Assembly (NCBI RefSeq): GCF_045679555.1
Contig: NC_092087.1
Location: forward strand, 86,787,864-86,851,863
Origin: Salvelinus alpinus
Taxonomy: Eukaryota > Chordata > Actinopteri > Salmoniformes > Salmonidae
Reading direction: 5' to 3'
DNA: 64,000 nt
The number at the start of each line of letters is the position of its first letter. Within the stretch, counting starts at the first letter, position 1. The notes under the pieces are model-generated. The model ran no database searches. It saw only the letters and a list, made by a program, of their open reading frames with translations, and was not told the DNA's origin. A program made the position numbers and the translations under genes. This document shows, in pieces, positions 31,901 to 44,700 of the stretch.

Positions 31901-32285
31901 GAGCAAGCCATGTTTCCGTGAAGCAAAGAACGTTGCAGTCTCTGATATCTCTCTGGAAAGCTACCCTTGCTCGGATTTCATCAACCTTGTTGTCAATAGA
32001 CTGGACATTGGCGAGTAGTATGCTAGGGAGTGGAGCGCGATGTGCCCGTCTCCGAAGCCTGACCAGGAGACCGCTTTGTTTGCCCCGTTTACGGCATCGT
32101 TGTTTAGTGTCGCCGGCTGGGATCAGATCCATTGTATTGGGTGGAAGGCAAAACACAGGATCTGCTTCGGGAGAGTCATATTCCTGGTTGTAACAATGGT
32201 GAGTTGACGTTGCTCTTATATTCAGTAGTTCCTCCCGACTGTATGTAATGAAACCTAAGATTACCTGGGGTACCAATGTAAGGAA
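28904..32285 (-). mobile_element. Rex1-like LINE inserted in the left LTR
   Basis: A 3.38-kb insert flanked by TCTTC on both sides (28899-28903 and 32286-32290), a 5-bp target duplication. The 3' end carries the CAAAT repeat tail and a UTR of about 0.5 kb. The coding part covers endonuclease and RT on the minus strand. It is close to full length for the coding region seen. Confidence 0.88.
29436..32276 (-). pseudogene. Rex1 ORF: endonuclease with two frameshifts, intact RT
   Basis: The endonuclease begins near SILLANVQSIDNKVDEIRAR and CFTETWL. It shifts frame near 31900-31925, continues through GGGVCLMINKTWC and FLTIKCRPHYLPREFS, and shifts back at a run of nine G (31679-31687; eight would keep frame). 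From 31664 to 29436 one frame is open for 742 codons: VAGDFNKANL, RKAAGSDGIPSRVL, FIDYSSAFNTIVP, GAPQGCVLSSLLY and catalytic FADD at 30125-30114, ending IRLLNSHH. The RT half is undamaged. Family: Rex1/Babar, by motif recall. Confidence 0.85.
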
Positions 32286-32311
32286 TCTTCCACCTAACGA
32301 CGAGCGTTACA

Positions 32312-33180
32312 GAAACACCCACCAACCAAGGACCAAGCAGCGTGGTAACAGGCAGCGGCAGCAGGAGCAGCGCAAGAAGGAGGAATGGACATGGGAGGAC
32401 ATTCTGGACGGCAAGGGTTGCTACACATGGGAGGAGATCCTGGCTGGAAGGGATCGCCTCCCATGGGAACAGGTGGAGGCAGCTAGGAGAGCAGAGGCAG
32501 CCGGAGAGAGGAGCCAGCGATGTGAGGAGGCAGCACGGAAGCGAGGCTGGAGGCCTGAGAGTCAGCCCCAAAAATGTATTGGGGGGGGGGGGGGGGGGCT
32601 AAAGGGGCGTGTGGCGAAGTCAGGTAGGAGACTTGCGCCAACTCCCCGTGCTTACCGTGGAGATCGAGAGTACGGGTAGACACCGTGTTATGCGGAGAAG
32701 CGCACAGTGTCCCCTGTACGTGTGCTTAGCCCGGTGCGGTACATTCCAGCTCCACGTATCGGCCGGGCTAGTGGGCATCGAGCCAGGTGCCATGAAGCCG
32801 GCTCAACGTATCTGGTCTCCAGTACGTCTCCTCGGGCCGGTGTACATGGCAGCAGCCTTACGCATGGTGTCCCCGGTTCGCCAGCACAGCCCAGTGCAAG
32901 CTATTCCACCTCGCCGCACTGGCCTGGCTACGGGGAGCATTAAACCAGGTAAGGTTGGGCAGGCTCGGTGCTTAAGAGCTCCTGTATGCCTTCACGGTCC
33001 GGTATAGCCGGCGCCACCTCCTCGCCCCAGCCCAGTACCACCAGTGCCAACACCACGCACCAGGCTTCCTGTGCGTCTCCAGAGCCCTGTTCCTCCTCCA
33101 CGCACTCGCCCTGTGGTGCGTGTCTCCAGCCCGGTACCATCAGTTCTGGCACCACGCACCAAGCCTCCTGTGCGTCTCCA
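32312..33180 (+). other. LTR-element internal region, first part
   Basis: A charged plus-strand frame (YRNTHQPRTKQRGNRQRQQE, then WTWEDILDGKGCYTWEEIL) runs to about 32570. It is followed by a G18 run (about 32582-32599) and frames with Pro/Arg-rich text. No protease, RT, RNase H or integrase motif was found. Whether the short acidic/Trp frame is translated is unknown. Confidence 0.5.
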
Positions 33181-33198
33181 GAGGCCAGAGTCTGCTGT

Positions 33199-33535
33199 CT
33201 GCCCAGCGCCACCTAAGCTGCCTGTCTGCCCAGCGTCGCCTGCGCTGTCCGTCTGCCCAGCGCCGCCTGCACTGCCCGTCTGCCCAGCGCCGCCTGCACT
33301 GCCCGTCTGCCCAGCGCCGTCTGAGCTGTCCATCTGCCCAGCGCCGCCTGCGCTGCCTGTCTGCTCAGCGTCACCTGCGCTGCCCGTCTGCCCAGCGCCG
33401 CCTGCACTGCCCGTCTGCCCAGCGCCGTCTGAGCTGCCTGTCTGCCCAGCGCCGCCTGCGCTGCCCGTCTGCCCAGCGCCGTCTGAGCTGCCCGTCTGCC
33501 CAGCGCCATCTGAGCTGCCCGTCTGTCCTGAGCCT
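33199..33535. repeat. 27-bp array encoding LPVCPAPPA-type units
   Basis: About 12 units of CTGCCCGTCTGCCCAGCGCC and variants. The period is a multiple of 3, so a Pro/Cys-rich frame stays open (33044-33886, 280 codons). Alternate units read CPAPSE. Confidence 0.85.
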
Positions 33536-33750
33536 TCAGAGCCGCCCGCCAGACAGGAGCTGCCAGAGCCGCCCGCCAGACAGGGCTGCCAGAGCCGCCT
33601 GCCAGACAGGAGCTACCAGAGCCGCCAGCCAGCCAGGAGCTGCCAGAGCCGCCAGCCAGCCAGGAGCTGCCAGAGCCGCCAGTCAGCCAGGAGCTGCCAG
33701 AGCCGCCAGCCAGCCAGGATCCGCCAGAGCCTTCAGTCAGCCAGGCGATG
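33536..33750. repeat. Second 27-bp array, EPPARQELP-type units
   Basis: About eight units of GAGCCGCCAGCCAGCCAGGA and variants, directly after the first array, also with a period divisible by 3. A one-unit irregularity near 33580 shifts the frame relative to the first array. Confidence 0.8.
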
Positions 33751-34044
33751 CCAAAATCGCCCTTCACTCTGGCGCTGGCGCTGCCGGAGACTCCCGCCTG
33801 TCCGGCGCTGCCGGAATTCCCCGTTCATTCGGGACCCATGTCTAGGGTCCCCAGTCCAAGGTCGGTGGCGAGGGTCGCCGCTTTAAAAAGGCCATGGAGG
33901 CGGGCGAAGAGGCGCACTAAAACTATGGTGAAGTGGGGTCCACGTCCCGCGCCAGAGCCGCCACTGCGGACAGACGCCCACCCAGACCCTCCCCTATAGT
34001 TTCAGGTTTTGCGAGTCCGCACCTTTGGGGGGGGGGGGGGGTAC

Positions 34045-34415
34045 TGTCACGTTCTGACCTTTATTTCCTTTGTTTTGTCTTTATTTAGTATGGTCAGGGC
34101 GTGATTTGGGGTGGGCTGTCTATGTCTGTTTTTCTATGTTGGGGTTTTGTGTTCGACCTGGTATGATTCTCAATCAGAGGCAGCTGTCAATCGTTGTCCC
34201 TGATTGAGAATCATACTTAGGCAGCCTGGGTTTCACTTTTGGTTTGTGGGTGTTTGTTGCCGTGTCAATGTTTGTTCGCCACACGGTACTGTTTCGTTCG
34301 TTATTCTTCGTTTATTGTTTTGTTCCAGTGTTCCGTGTTGCTTATTAAAAAGACATGAACACTTACCACGCTGCGCTTTGGTTCTCCTCTCTTCCACCTA
34401 ACGACGAGTGTTACA
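34045..34415 (+). repeat. Right LTR of the non-autonomous LTR element
   Basis: 371 bp, TGTCACG...GTTACA. It differs from the left LTR mainly by an 18-bp block near 34259-34276 and a few point changes. AATCAGAGGCAGCTGTCAAT and GATTGAGAATCAT form an imperfect inverted repeat in the middle. It ends exactly at the CCGAC target duplication. Confidence 0.9.
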
Positions 34416-34891
34416 CCGACACAGTATAGATGTAAACCCTACTCCCTATCAGTGTGGTGCTAAAGGGCCCTCATCTATACTGAACAAAAATATAAACTCA
34501 ACATGTAAAGTGTTGGTCCCATGTTTCATGAGCTGAAATAAAAAGAGCCCAAAAATGTTCTATAACCACAAAAAGCTTATTTCTCTCAAATTGTGTGCAC
34601 AAATTTGTTTACATCCCTGTAAGTGAACATTTATTCTTTGCCAAGATAATCCATCCACCTGACAGGTGTGGCATGTCAAGAAGCTGATTAAACAGCATGA
34701 TCATTGCACAGGTGCACCTTGTTCTGGGGACAATAAGAAGTCCACTCTAAAATGTGCAGTTTTGTCACACAACACAATGACACAGATGTGAGGGAGCGTG
34801 CAATTGGAATGCTGACTGCAAGACAGTCCACCAGAGCTGTTGCCAGATAATGTAATGTTAATATCTCTACCATAAGCCGCCTCCAACGTTG

Positions 34892-35860
34892 GCATTCGCA
34901 CTTCGGTCCGCAGGTAGTATAACTTTTCATTACATTTCATTATAGTACAACGGTTTGATTTGTCTAATCTGAGCAATTTCTTCCTAGCTAGCTACATAGC
35001 CGTCTTTGTATCAAAGATAATTGCGTAATTATCGTATTTCGTCGTCCTAACGCAGTCTACACTGCTATCTGCCCAGCAGCTAGCCAGCTAGCAAACGTCC
35101 ACCGTCTACCGAATAGCAGCACTGTAGAAACTATTACACTCAACTGAACGACTTGATTAGTGTAGTGTTAGCTAGCTACATAGTGGTCTTTGCGGTCTTC
35201 GTATCCAAGATAATTGTGTAGTTTAGAGTGTGTAGTTTTAGAGTGATTATCTTAATTTACCGAGGTCAGCTAGCCAGCTATTTGTCGTCCTTAACGTAGG
35301 AGACACTGCTAGCTAGCCAACAGCTAGCCAACGTCTACCGAATAGAACTTCCGCACTCAACAACCCGGTCGCATTCTGCTTCGCTCCACAGGTAGTATCA
35401 CATTTTCATTTCATTTCATTACAGTACAACGGTTTGATTTGTTTGATCTTAGCTAGCTACATAGCTAGCTACATAGCCGTCTTTGTATCAAAGATAATTG
35501 TGTAGTCTAGAGCGATTTTCTAGGCTAGCTAGCCAGCTATTGTCGTTCTTTTAACGCAACGTAACGTAATCAACACTGCTAGCTAGCCAGCTAGCCCCCG
35601 AATAGCAGCACTGTAGAAACTACTACACTCAACGGAACGACTTGATTAGTGTAGTGTCAACAACGCAGCCACTGCCAGCTAGCCTACAAAGTCAACAACG
35701 CAGCCACTGCCAGCTAGCCTACTTCAGCAGTACTGTATCATTTTAATCATTTTAGTCAATAAGATTCTTGCTACGTAAGCTTAACTTTCTGAACATTCGA
35801 GACGTGTAGTCCACTTGTCATTCCAATCTCCTTTGCATTAGCGTAGCCTCTTCTGTAGCC
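34892..35860 (+). promoter_or_regulatory. L2 5' UTR built from repeated monomers
   Basis: Blocks recur about 500 bp apart: CAGGTAGTAT, then GTACAACGGTTTGATTTGT, then ACATAGCCGTCTTTGTATCA and CACTGTAGAAACTA, at 34910-35160 and again at 35388-35650. A smaller duplicate (CAACGCAGCCACTGCCAGCT) is at about 35660-35722. Many GCTAGCTA motifs. Likely the internal promoter. Confidence 0.65.
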
Positions 35861-35868
35861 TGTCAACT

Positions 35869-38778
35869 ATGTGTCTGTCTATCCCTGTTCTCTCCTCTCT
35901 GCACAGACCATACAAACGCTCCACACCGCGTGGCCGCGGCCACCCTAATCTGGTGGTCCCAGCGCGCACGACCCACGTGGAGTTCCAGGTCTCCGGTAGC
36001 CTCTGGAACTGCCGATCTGCGGCCAACAAGGCAGAGTTCATCTCAGCCTATGCCTCCCTCCAGTCCCTCGACTTCTTGGCACTGACGGAAACATGGATCA
36101 CCACAGATAACACTGCTACTCCTACTGCTCTCTCTTCGTCCGCCCACGTGTTCTCGCACACCCCGAGAGCTTCTGGTCAGCGGGGTGGTGGCACCGGGAT
36201 CCTCATCTCTCCCAAGTGGTCATTCTCTCTTTCTCCCCTTACCCATCTGTCTATCGCCTCCTTTGAATTCCATGCTGTCACAGTTACCAGCCCTTTCAAG
36301 CTTAACATCCTTATCATTTATCGCCCTCCAGGTTCCCTCGGAGAGTTCATCAATGAGCTTGATAAGCTCCTTTCCTGAGGACGGCTCACCTCTCACAGTT
36401 CTGGGCGACTTTAACCTCCCCACGTCTACCTTTGACTCATTCCTCTCTGCCTCCTTCTTTCCACTCCTCTCCTCTTTTGACCTCACCCTCTCACCTTCCC
36501 CCCCTACTCACAAGGCAGGCAATACGCTCAACCTCATCTTTACTAGATGCTGTTCTTCCACTAACCTCATTGCAACTCCCCTCCAAGTCTCCGACCACTA
36601 CCTTGTATCCTTTTCCCTCTCGCTCTCATCCAACACTTCCCACACTGCCCCTACTCGGATGGTATCGCGCCGTCCCAACCTTCGCTCTCTCTCCCCCGCT
36701 ACTCTCTCCTCTTCCATCCTATCATCTCTTCCCTCTGCTCAAACCTTCTCCAACCTATCTCCTGATTCTGCCTCCTCAACCCTCCTCTCCTCCCTTTCTG
36801 CATCCTTTGACTCTCTATGTCCCCTATCCTCCAGGCCGGCTCGGTCCTCCCCTCCCGCTCCGTGGCTCGACGACTCATTGCGAGCTCACAGAACAGGGCT
36901 CCGGGCAGCCGAGCGGAAATGGAGGAAAACTCGCCTCCCTGCGGACCTGGCATCCTTTCACTCCCTCCTCTCTACATTTTCCTCTTCTGTCTCTGCTGCT
37001 AAAGCCACTTTCTACCACTCTAAATTCCAAGCATCTGCCTCTAACCCTAGGAAGCTCTTTGCCACCTTCTCCTCCCTCCTGAATCCTCCCTCTCTGCAGA
37101 TGACTTCGTCAACCATTTTGAAAAGAAGGTCGACGACATCCGATCCTCGTTTGCTAAGTCAAACGACACCGCTGGTTCTGCTCACACTGCCCTACCCTGT
37201 GCTCTGACCTCTTTCTCCCCTCTCTCTCCAGATGAAATCTCGCGTCTTGTGACGGCCGGCCGCCCAACAACCTGCCCGCTTGACCCTATCCCCTCCTCTC
37301 TTCTCCAGACCATTTCCGGAGACCTTCTCCCTTACCTCACCTCGCTCATCAACTCATCCCTGACCGCTGGCTACGTCCCTTCCGTCTTCAAGAGAGCGAG
37401 AGTTGCACCCCTTCTGAAAAAACCTACACTCGATCCCTCCGATGTCAACAACTACAGACCAGTATCCCTTCTTTCTTTTCTCTCCAAAACTCTTGAACGT
37501 GCCGTCCTTGGCCAGCTCTCCCGCTATCTCTCTCAGAATGACCTTCTTGATCCAAATCAGTCAGGTTTCAAGACTAGTCATTCAACTGAGACTGCTCTTC
37601 TCTGTATCACGGAGGCGCTCCGCACTGCTAAAGCTAACTCTCTCTCCTCTGCTCTCATCCTTCTAGACCTATCGGCTGCCTTCGATACTGTGAACCATCA
37701 GATCCTCCTCTCCACCCTCTCCGAGTTGGGCATCTCCGGCGCGGCCCACGCTTGGATTGCGTCCTACCTGACAGGTCGCTCCTACCAGGTGGCGTGGCGA
37801 GAATCTGTCTCCTCACCACGTGCTCTCACCACTGGTGTCCCCCAGGGCTCTGTTCTAGGCCCTCTCCTATTCTCGCTATACACCAAGTCACTTGGCTCTG
37901 TCATAACCTCACATGGTCTCTCCTATCATTGCTATGCAGACGACACACAATTAATCTTCTCCTTTCCCCCTTCTGATGACCAGGTGGCGAATCGCATCTC
38001 TGCATGTCTGGCAGACATATCAGTGTGGATGACGGATCACCACCTCAAGCTGAACCTCGGCAAGACGGAGCTGCTCTTCCTCCCGGGGAAGGACTGCCCG
38101 TTCCATGATCTCGCCATCACGGTTGACAACTCCATTGTGTCCTCCTCCCAGAGCGCTAAGAACCTTGGCGTGATCCTGGACAACACCCTGTCGTTCTCAA
38201 CTAACATCAAGGCGGTGGCCCGTTCCTGTAGGTTCATGCTCTACAACATCCGCAGAGTACGACCCTGCCTCACACAGGAAGCGGCGCAGGTCCTAATCCA
38301 GGCACTTGTCATCTCCCGTCTGGATTACTGCAACTCGCTGTTGGCTGGGCTCCCTGCCTGTGCCATTAAACCCCTACAACTCATCCAGAACGCCGCAGCC
38401 CGTCTGGTGTTCAACCTTCCCAAGTTCTCTCACGTCACCCCACTCCTCCGCTCTCTCCACTGGCTTCCAGTTGAAGCTCGCATCCGCTACAAGACCATGG
38501 TGCTTGCCTACGGAGCTGTGAGGGGAACGGCACCTCAGTACCTCCAGGCTCTGATCAGGCCCTACACCCAAACAAGGGCACTGCGTTCATCCACCTCTGG
38601 CCTGCTCGCCTCCCTACCACTGAGGAAGTACAGTTCCCGCTCAGCCCAGTCAAAACTGTTCGCTGCTCTGGCCCCCCAATGGTGGAACAAACTCCCTCAC
38701 GACGCCAGGACAGCGGAGTCAATCACCACCTTCCGGAGACACCTGAAACCCCACCTCTTTAAGGAATACTTAGGATAG
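35869..38778 (+). pseudogene. L2 ORF: endonuclease and RT, two compensating frameshifts
   Basis: ATG at 35869. The endonuclease has FLALTETWI and GGTGILIS, then LNILIIYRPP. A shift near 36375 moves it to another frame (VLGDFNLPTS, QVSDHYLVSF). A second shift near 37095-37100 returns to the first frame, which is then open to 38778: LDPIPSSLLQ, NNYRPVSLLSF, LLDLSAAFDTVNH, GVPQGSVLGPLL, catalytic YADD at 37933-37944, and a C-terminus WWNKLPHDAR...FKEYLG. RT and C-terminus are intact; only the endonuclease/linker part is shifted. Confidence 0.88.
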
Positions 38779-39568
38779 GATAAAGTAATCCTTCTCACCT
38801 CCCCCTTAAAAGATATAGATGCACTATTGTAAAGTGGCTGTTCCACTGGATGTCATAAGGTGAATGCACCAATTTGTAAGTCGCTCTGGATAAGAGCGTC
38901 TGCTAAATGACTTAAATGTAAATGTTTTAGAGAATTTGGCAGCACATCCACCCGGCCTCACAACCACAGACCACGTGTATGGTGTCGTGTGGGCGAGTGG
39001 TTTGCTGATGTCAATGTTGTGAACTGAGTGCCCCATGGTGGAGGTGGGATTATGGTAATGGAAAAGCATAAGCTACGGACAGTGTATTTTATCGATGGCA
39101 ATTTGAATGCACGGGATCCTGAGACCCATTCTAGTGCCGTTCATCACAAGAATCTCTACACAATTCCTGGAAACTGAAAATGTCCCAGTTCTCCCATGGC
39201 TTGCATACTCATCAGACATGTCACCCATTGAGCATGTTTAGGGTGCTCTGGATCGACGTGTACGACAGCGTGTTCCAGTTCCCGACAATATCCAGCAACT
39301 TCACACAGCCATTCAAGAGGAGTGGGACAACATTTCACAGGCCACAATCAACAGCCAGCGAAGGAGATGTGTAGCGCTGCATGAGGCAAGTGGTGGTCAC
39401 ACCAGACACTGACTGCTTCTCTGATCCACACCTTATTTTGTTATGTATCTGTGACTAACAGGGCCTCATTTATTTATTTATTTCAATTGACTGATTTCCT
39501 TATATGAATTGTAACTCAGTAAAATCTTTGAAATTGTTGCATTTATGTTTTGAGTATAAATCCACTGT

Positions 39569-39592
39569 GTCACACACACACACACACACACA
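39569..39592. repeat. Short (CA)n microsatellite
   Basis: About 11 CA units, the copy B counterpart of the longer tract at 6425. Confidence 0.93.
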
Positions 39593-40852
39593 CTGCAGTG
39601 TTACAATGTTTGTCTGCATGTCTTTTTTACCCTGGTTAATCATCTCATCACTATGTAGATCAACACTCCTACACTGAGACACTTTGTGAATACTGACCCT
39701 GATGTAACAACCAAAACACAGCTCAAAACATAACAAGAAGTAAAATGATACAATACCCTCAAGAATATGACTTATTACTGAAAACAAATAACAGGAAACT
39801 ATATTTCAAGATATTGTGAAGAGTACTTAGAGTGAAGTGAAGGGGAGAGGTCTTGTACAGTGAGTCAACTGACTGGTAGTGAGTGGGAACTGCTAGTAAG
39901 TGTCAGTTCTGTGGTTGATACATATGTAAAGTAGTTAAGACACAAGTAGCTGATACAGAACTGTCCTTTCCTTCCTCTTTAAGACATTAACATGCATGAG
40001 GACCAGAACAGCATGTCAGAAAAGGGAGGTTACTGTATTAAAATGGGCCCTACATTTCTAAAATGGACAAAATGTCCCCCATTTCCACCTTAATTTAAAT
40101 ACAGAACCATGTTAACAATATGTTGACTATTCTATATGGAATGTTTATAATATATTGGAATGTGTTGCCTTGCCCCTCTTAGTTCTATATTCAACAGGAC
40201 AAAGTTCAATTTACATTTGGTCAGTTACACGAAGTCATTAATTCTATTCTACAAACACATTCAATTTACACTCATCATCAGCTGTATCAAAGGGGGGGGG
40301 AACCCTGCAATGACCTCCTTTAGTGTCTACAACATGGTTGTCGTAGAGGCTGATGCCTGGGCAACAACCCCCTCAAAGTTTGAATGATCAAAATCAAATC
40401 AAATGTTATTTGTCATATGCGCAGAATACAACAGTGAAATGCTTATTTACAAGCCCTTAACCAACAACGCAATTTTAAGAAAATACCTCAAGAAAAGTAA
40501 GAGATAAGAATAACAAATAATTAAAGAGATGACATCATCTGAGAAGGAGGGGGGAAAGGAAATCAGAGGTGCACTCCTCATCACTTTGATTGACACTTCA
40601 AACACTCATACTGTATGTCCAGTGTGCTGTCTGTGGTGTGTGTCAGAGGACAACAAAAGGGGTAACACCCCCCAACACCCCCATTCTGTCCAAGCTTCCT
40701 GTTCCCTTTTAAAGTAGGGACACAGTTCCTCATCCTCTTCTTCAATCTTCATTATTCTCCTCTTCCTCCCTCTGTCATCTGGACGGTGCGTGGTGGCCAG
40801 GGTGGTCAGGGTTACCATGGTTTCCTGTCTCTTCTTCTCTGGACAGGCTTGT
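39593..40852. other. Non-coding, shared with copy A
   Basis: Counterpart of 6511-7768, including the LINE-tail fragment at about 40387-40525. No credible gene. Confidence 0.45.
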
Positions 40853-41097
40853 GTTTGCCAGCAGCATACCACCCTGCATCCGACCGCTGGCTTGCCTCTG
40901 AAGCTGAGCAGGGTTGGTCCTGGATAGGAGACCAGATGCTGCTGGAAGTGGTGTTGACGGGACAGAAGGAGGAACTCTTTTCTCTGGTCTAAAAACGATA
41001 TCCTATATGCCCTGGGTAGGTTGCGGTCTTTCGGATGGGATGTTAATCATGTGTCCTGACTCTCTGTGGTCACTAAACACTCCCTGACACTTATCGT

Positions 41098-41131
<34 letters not shown>

Positions 41132-41286
41132 AATTCTCAATCTGGCCCTCATGCCACCTAATCATCCCCAGCTTCCAATTGGCTCATTCATCCCCTCTTC
41201 TCCCCACTGTAACTATTAGTTGTTGCTGTTAATGAGAATGTGTTCCCAATCAAGTTACCTGGTAAAATAAGGGTTATATAAAATAA
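40853..41286 (+). mobile_element. 5S rRNA-derived SINE, copy B
   Basis: As at 7769-8196 but with the complete 5S box (GAAGCTGAGCAGGGTTGGTC, ATAGGAGACC). The tail ends GGTAAAATAAGGGTTATA. Confidence 0.8.
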
Positions 41287-41400
41287 CCATAGAGACAGCC
41301 GGTGGTCCTCCAGAAGAAACACTAGTCAACATTGATGGGAGCCATCCTCCTGGGCCAGGTGGAGGGAGGGAGGGAGAGGGAGAGGGAGAGAGAGAGAGAA

Positions 41401-42555
41401 TGACAACACAAGCACCTGCATGCCTGTGCTCCTTCAGTCATTTGTAATTTTGTACATTTCAAAATTTTATATGAGTTGATTGGTAACACTTTAGAATAAC
41501 TCATAATTAACACATTATAAATGCTTATATATGTTTATAAATGATAGTTGACGTTTTGACCAACAGAAGGTTGTCCTTACCCTGTGGAGGCGTACTGGGA
41601 GGCTGAGGAGATGTTAAGGCCTATAGGGTTGGTCCTCTGAGGAGAAGGAGGGGTTTTCTGCATCTAGCGGTCTGGGAACCTGATCACCAGCTTGGTGCTC
41701 TCCAGCTCCACCCCTGGACAGGAGGTCAAACAGCAGGCACAATCGAAATACATAACATGGAACCAATAGCATAGTCACAAAAGTTCAATGAAACTAATAG
41801 CATTGTCCCAAAAGTACAATGGAACGAATAACATTGTATTGGGTTAATTTACCGGCACAAAGATTGTTTTTCCTTTGAAAGCTAGAAAGGAGTTGAATTG
41901 TTGTACTTTTCTCTCTGTGTTGGACAATGATGATACTATTTATGTGCAAGACTCAAGCTCTCCACTGAAGGCTCTTGACTCTGTGTTATATGCAGAGACG
42001 TCTAACTCACCATTGTGATCTCTACAGTGCTGTCAGGTGGACATCAGTAGCAACACGCAGGCTCAAACCCTGGTACATTCTTATTCAGAAGACCATTTAA
42101 TAAGGAAAACTGACATGTTATATATCCTCTCTTCTAGCAGGAAATGAGAACACATACAAACTCACATCTCAATCTTGTTTAATGCTAACACTAACGAAAA
42201 TTAGGACCAAACATGGGAAAAAATCATTTCATTATTCAGCCCCTGATCTAGAATTCCCTCCAAGCTAACCTAAAACACTAGGACCTGATGTCCCTGGATG
42301 AGTTCGAAGGACAAATTGATGAACAGGTCGTTGAGACATGTAGCAGTTTCTAGTTGTCATTCCATGTCACTAGATGACATTGCCTTATGTAAGGAAACCT
42401 GTTGTTTTACACACATGCCTGCACACACACACTGTTTGTTTGCTGTTGTATTTGTGCTGTTCCCAGTGTCTTCTGTCAGTACAGAACATAGAGTTCTACA
42501 TTCTATCTCACCTCACCTACAGTACAGAATTAAGAAGTATAATGTAGAACGCTGA
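41401..42555. other. Non-coding, shared with copy A
   Basis: Counterpart of 8377-9535. Nothing recognised. Confidence 0.4.

Positions 42556-44700
<2,145 letters not shown>

Larger units (their letters stand above)
28573..34415 (+). mobile_element. Non-autonomous LTR element with 5-bp target duplication
   Basis: LTRs start TGTCACGTTCTGACC and end GTTACA. The left LTR is 28573-28903 plus 32291-32311, split by Rex1; the right LTR is 34045-34415 (371 bp). The target duplication is CCGAC (28568-28572 and 34416-34420); copy A holds the single, empty CCGAC at 5326-5330. The internal region (32312-34044) is 1.73 kb, GC-rich and without gag-pol. A G-run (34028-34041) precedes the right LTR like a polypurine tract. 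I found no clear primer-binding site. It resembles a LARD-type derivative. Confidence 0.87.
34892..38924 (+). mobile_element. L2-clade LINE, about 4.0 kb
   Basis: Inserted between AACGTTG and TTTTAG of the Tc1 copy; the uninterrupted site is seen in copy A near 5799. It has a long 5' UTR with internal repeats, one ORF with endonuclease and RT, and a 3' end with GTCGCTCTGGATAAGAGCGT and AAATGT repeats, the tail also used by the SINEs here. Target duplication is at most 1-2 bp. Confidence 0.9.
34477..39558 (+). mobile_element. Tc1-like transposon split by an L2 LINE (copy 2)
   Basis: The same element as at 5387-6413. The left part is 34477-34891; the right part resumes at 38925 with TTTTAGAGAATTTGGCAGCA. 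This copy retains a short stretch (CACCCGGCCTCACAACCACA) lost in copy 1. Both copies share the internal deletion. Confidence 0.9.

Noticed and set aside
33213-33767. Minus-strand Ala/Gly/Ser-rich frame of 184 codons and a second plus-strand frame (33120-33845)
   Set aside because: GC-rich 27-bp arrays keep several frames open. Only one was noted, with caution, as a finding.
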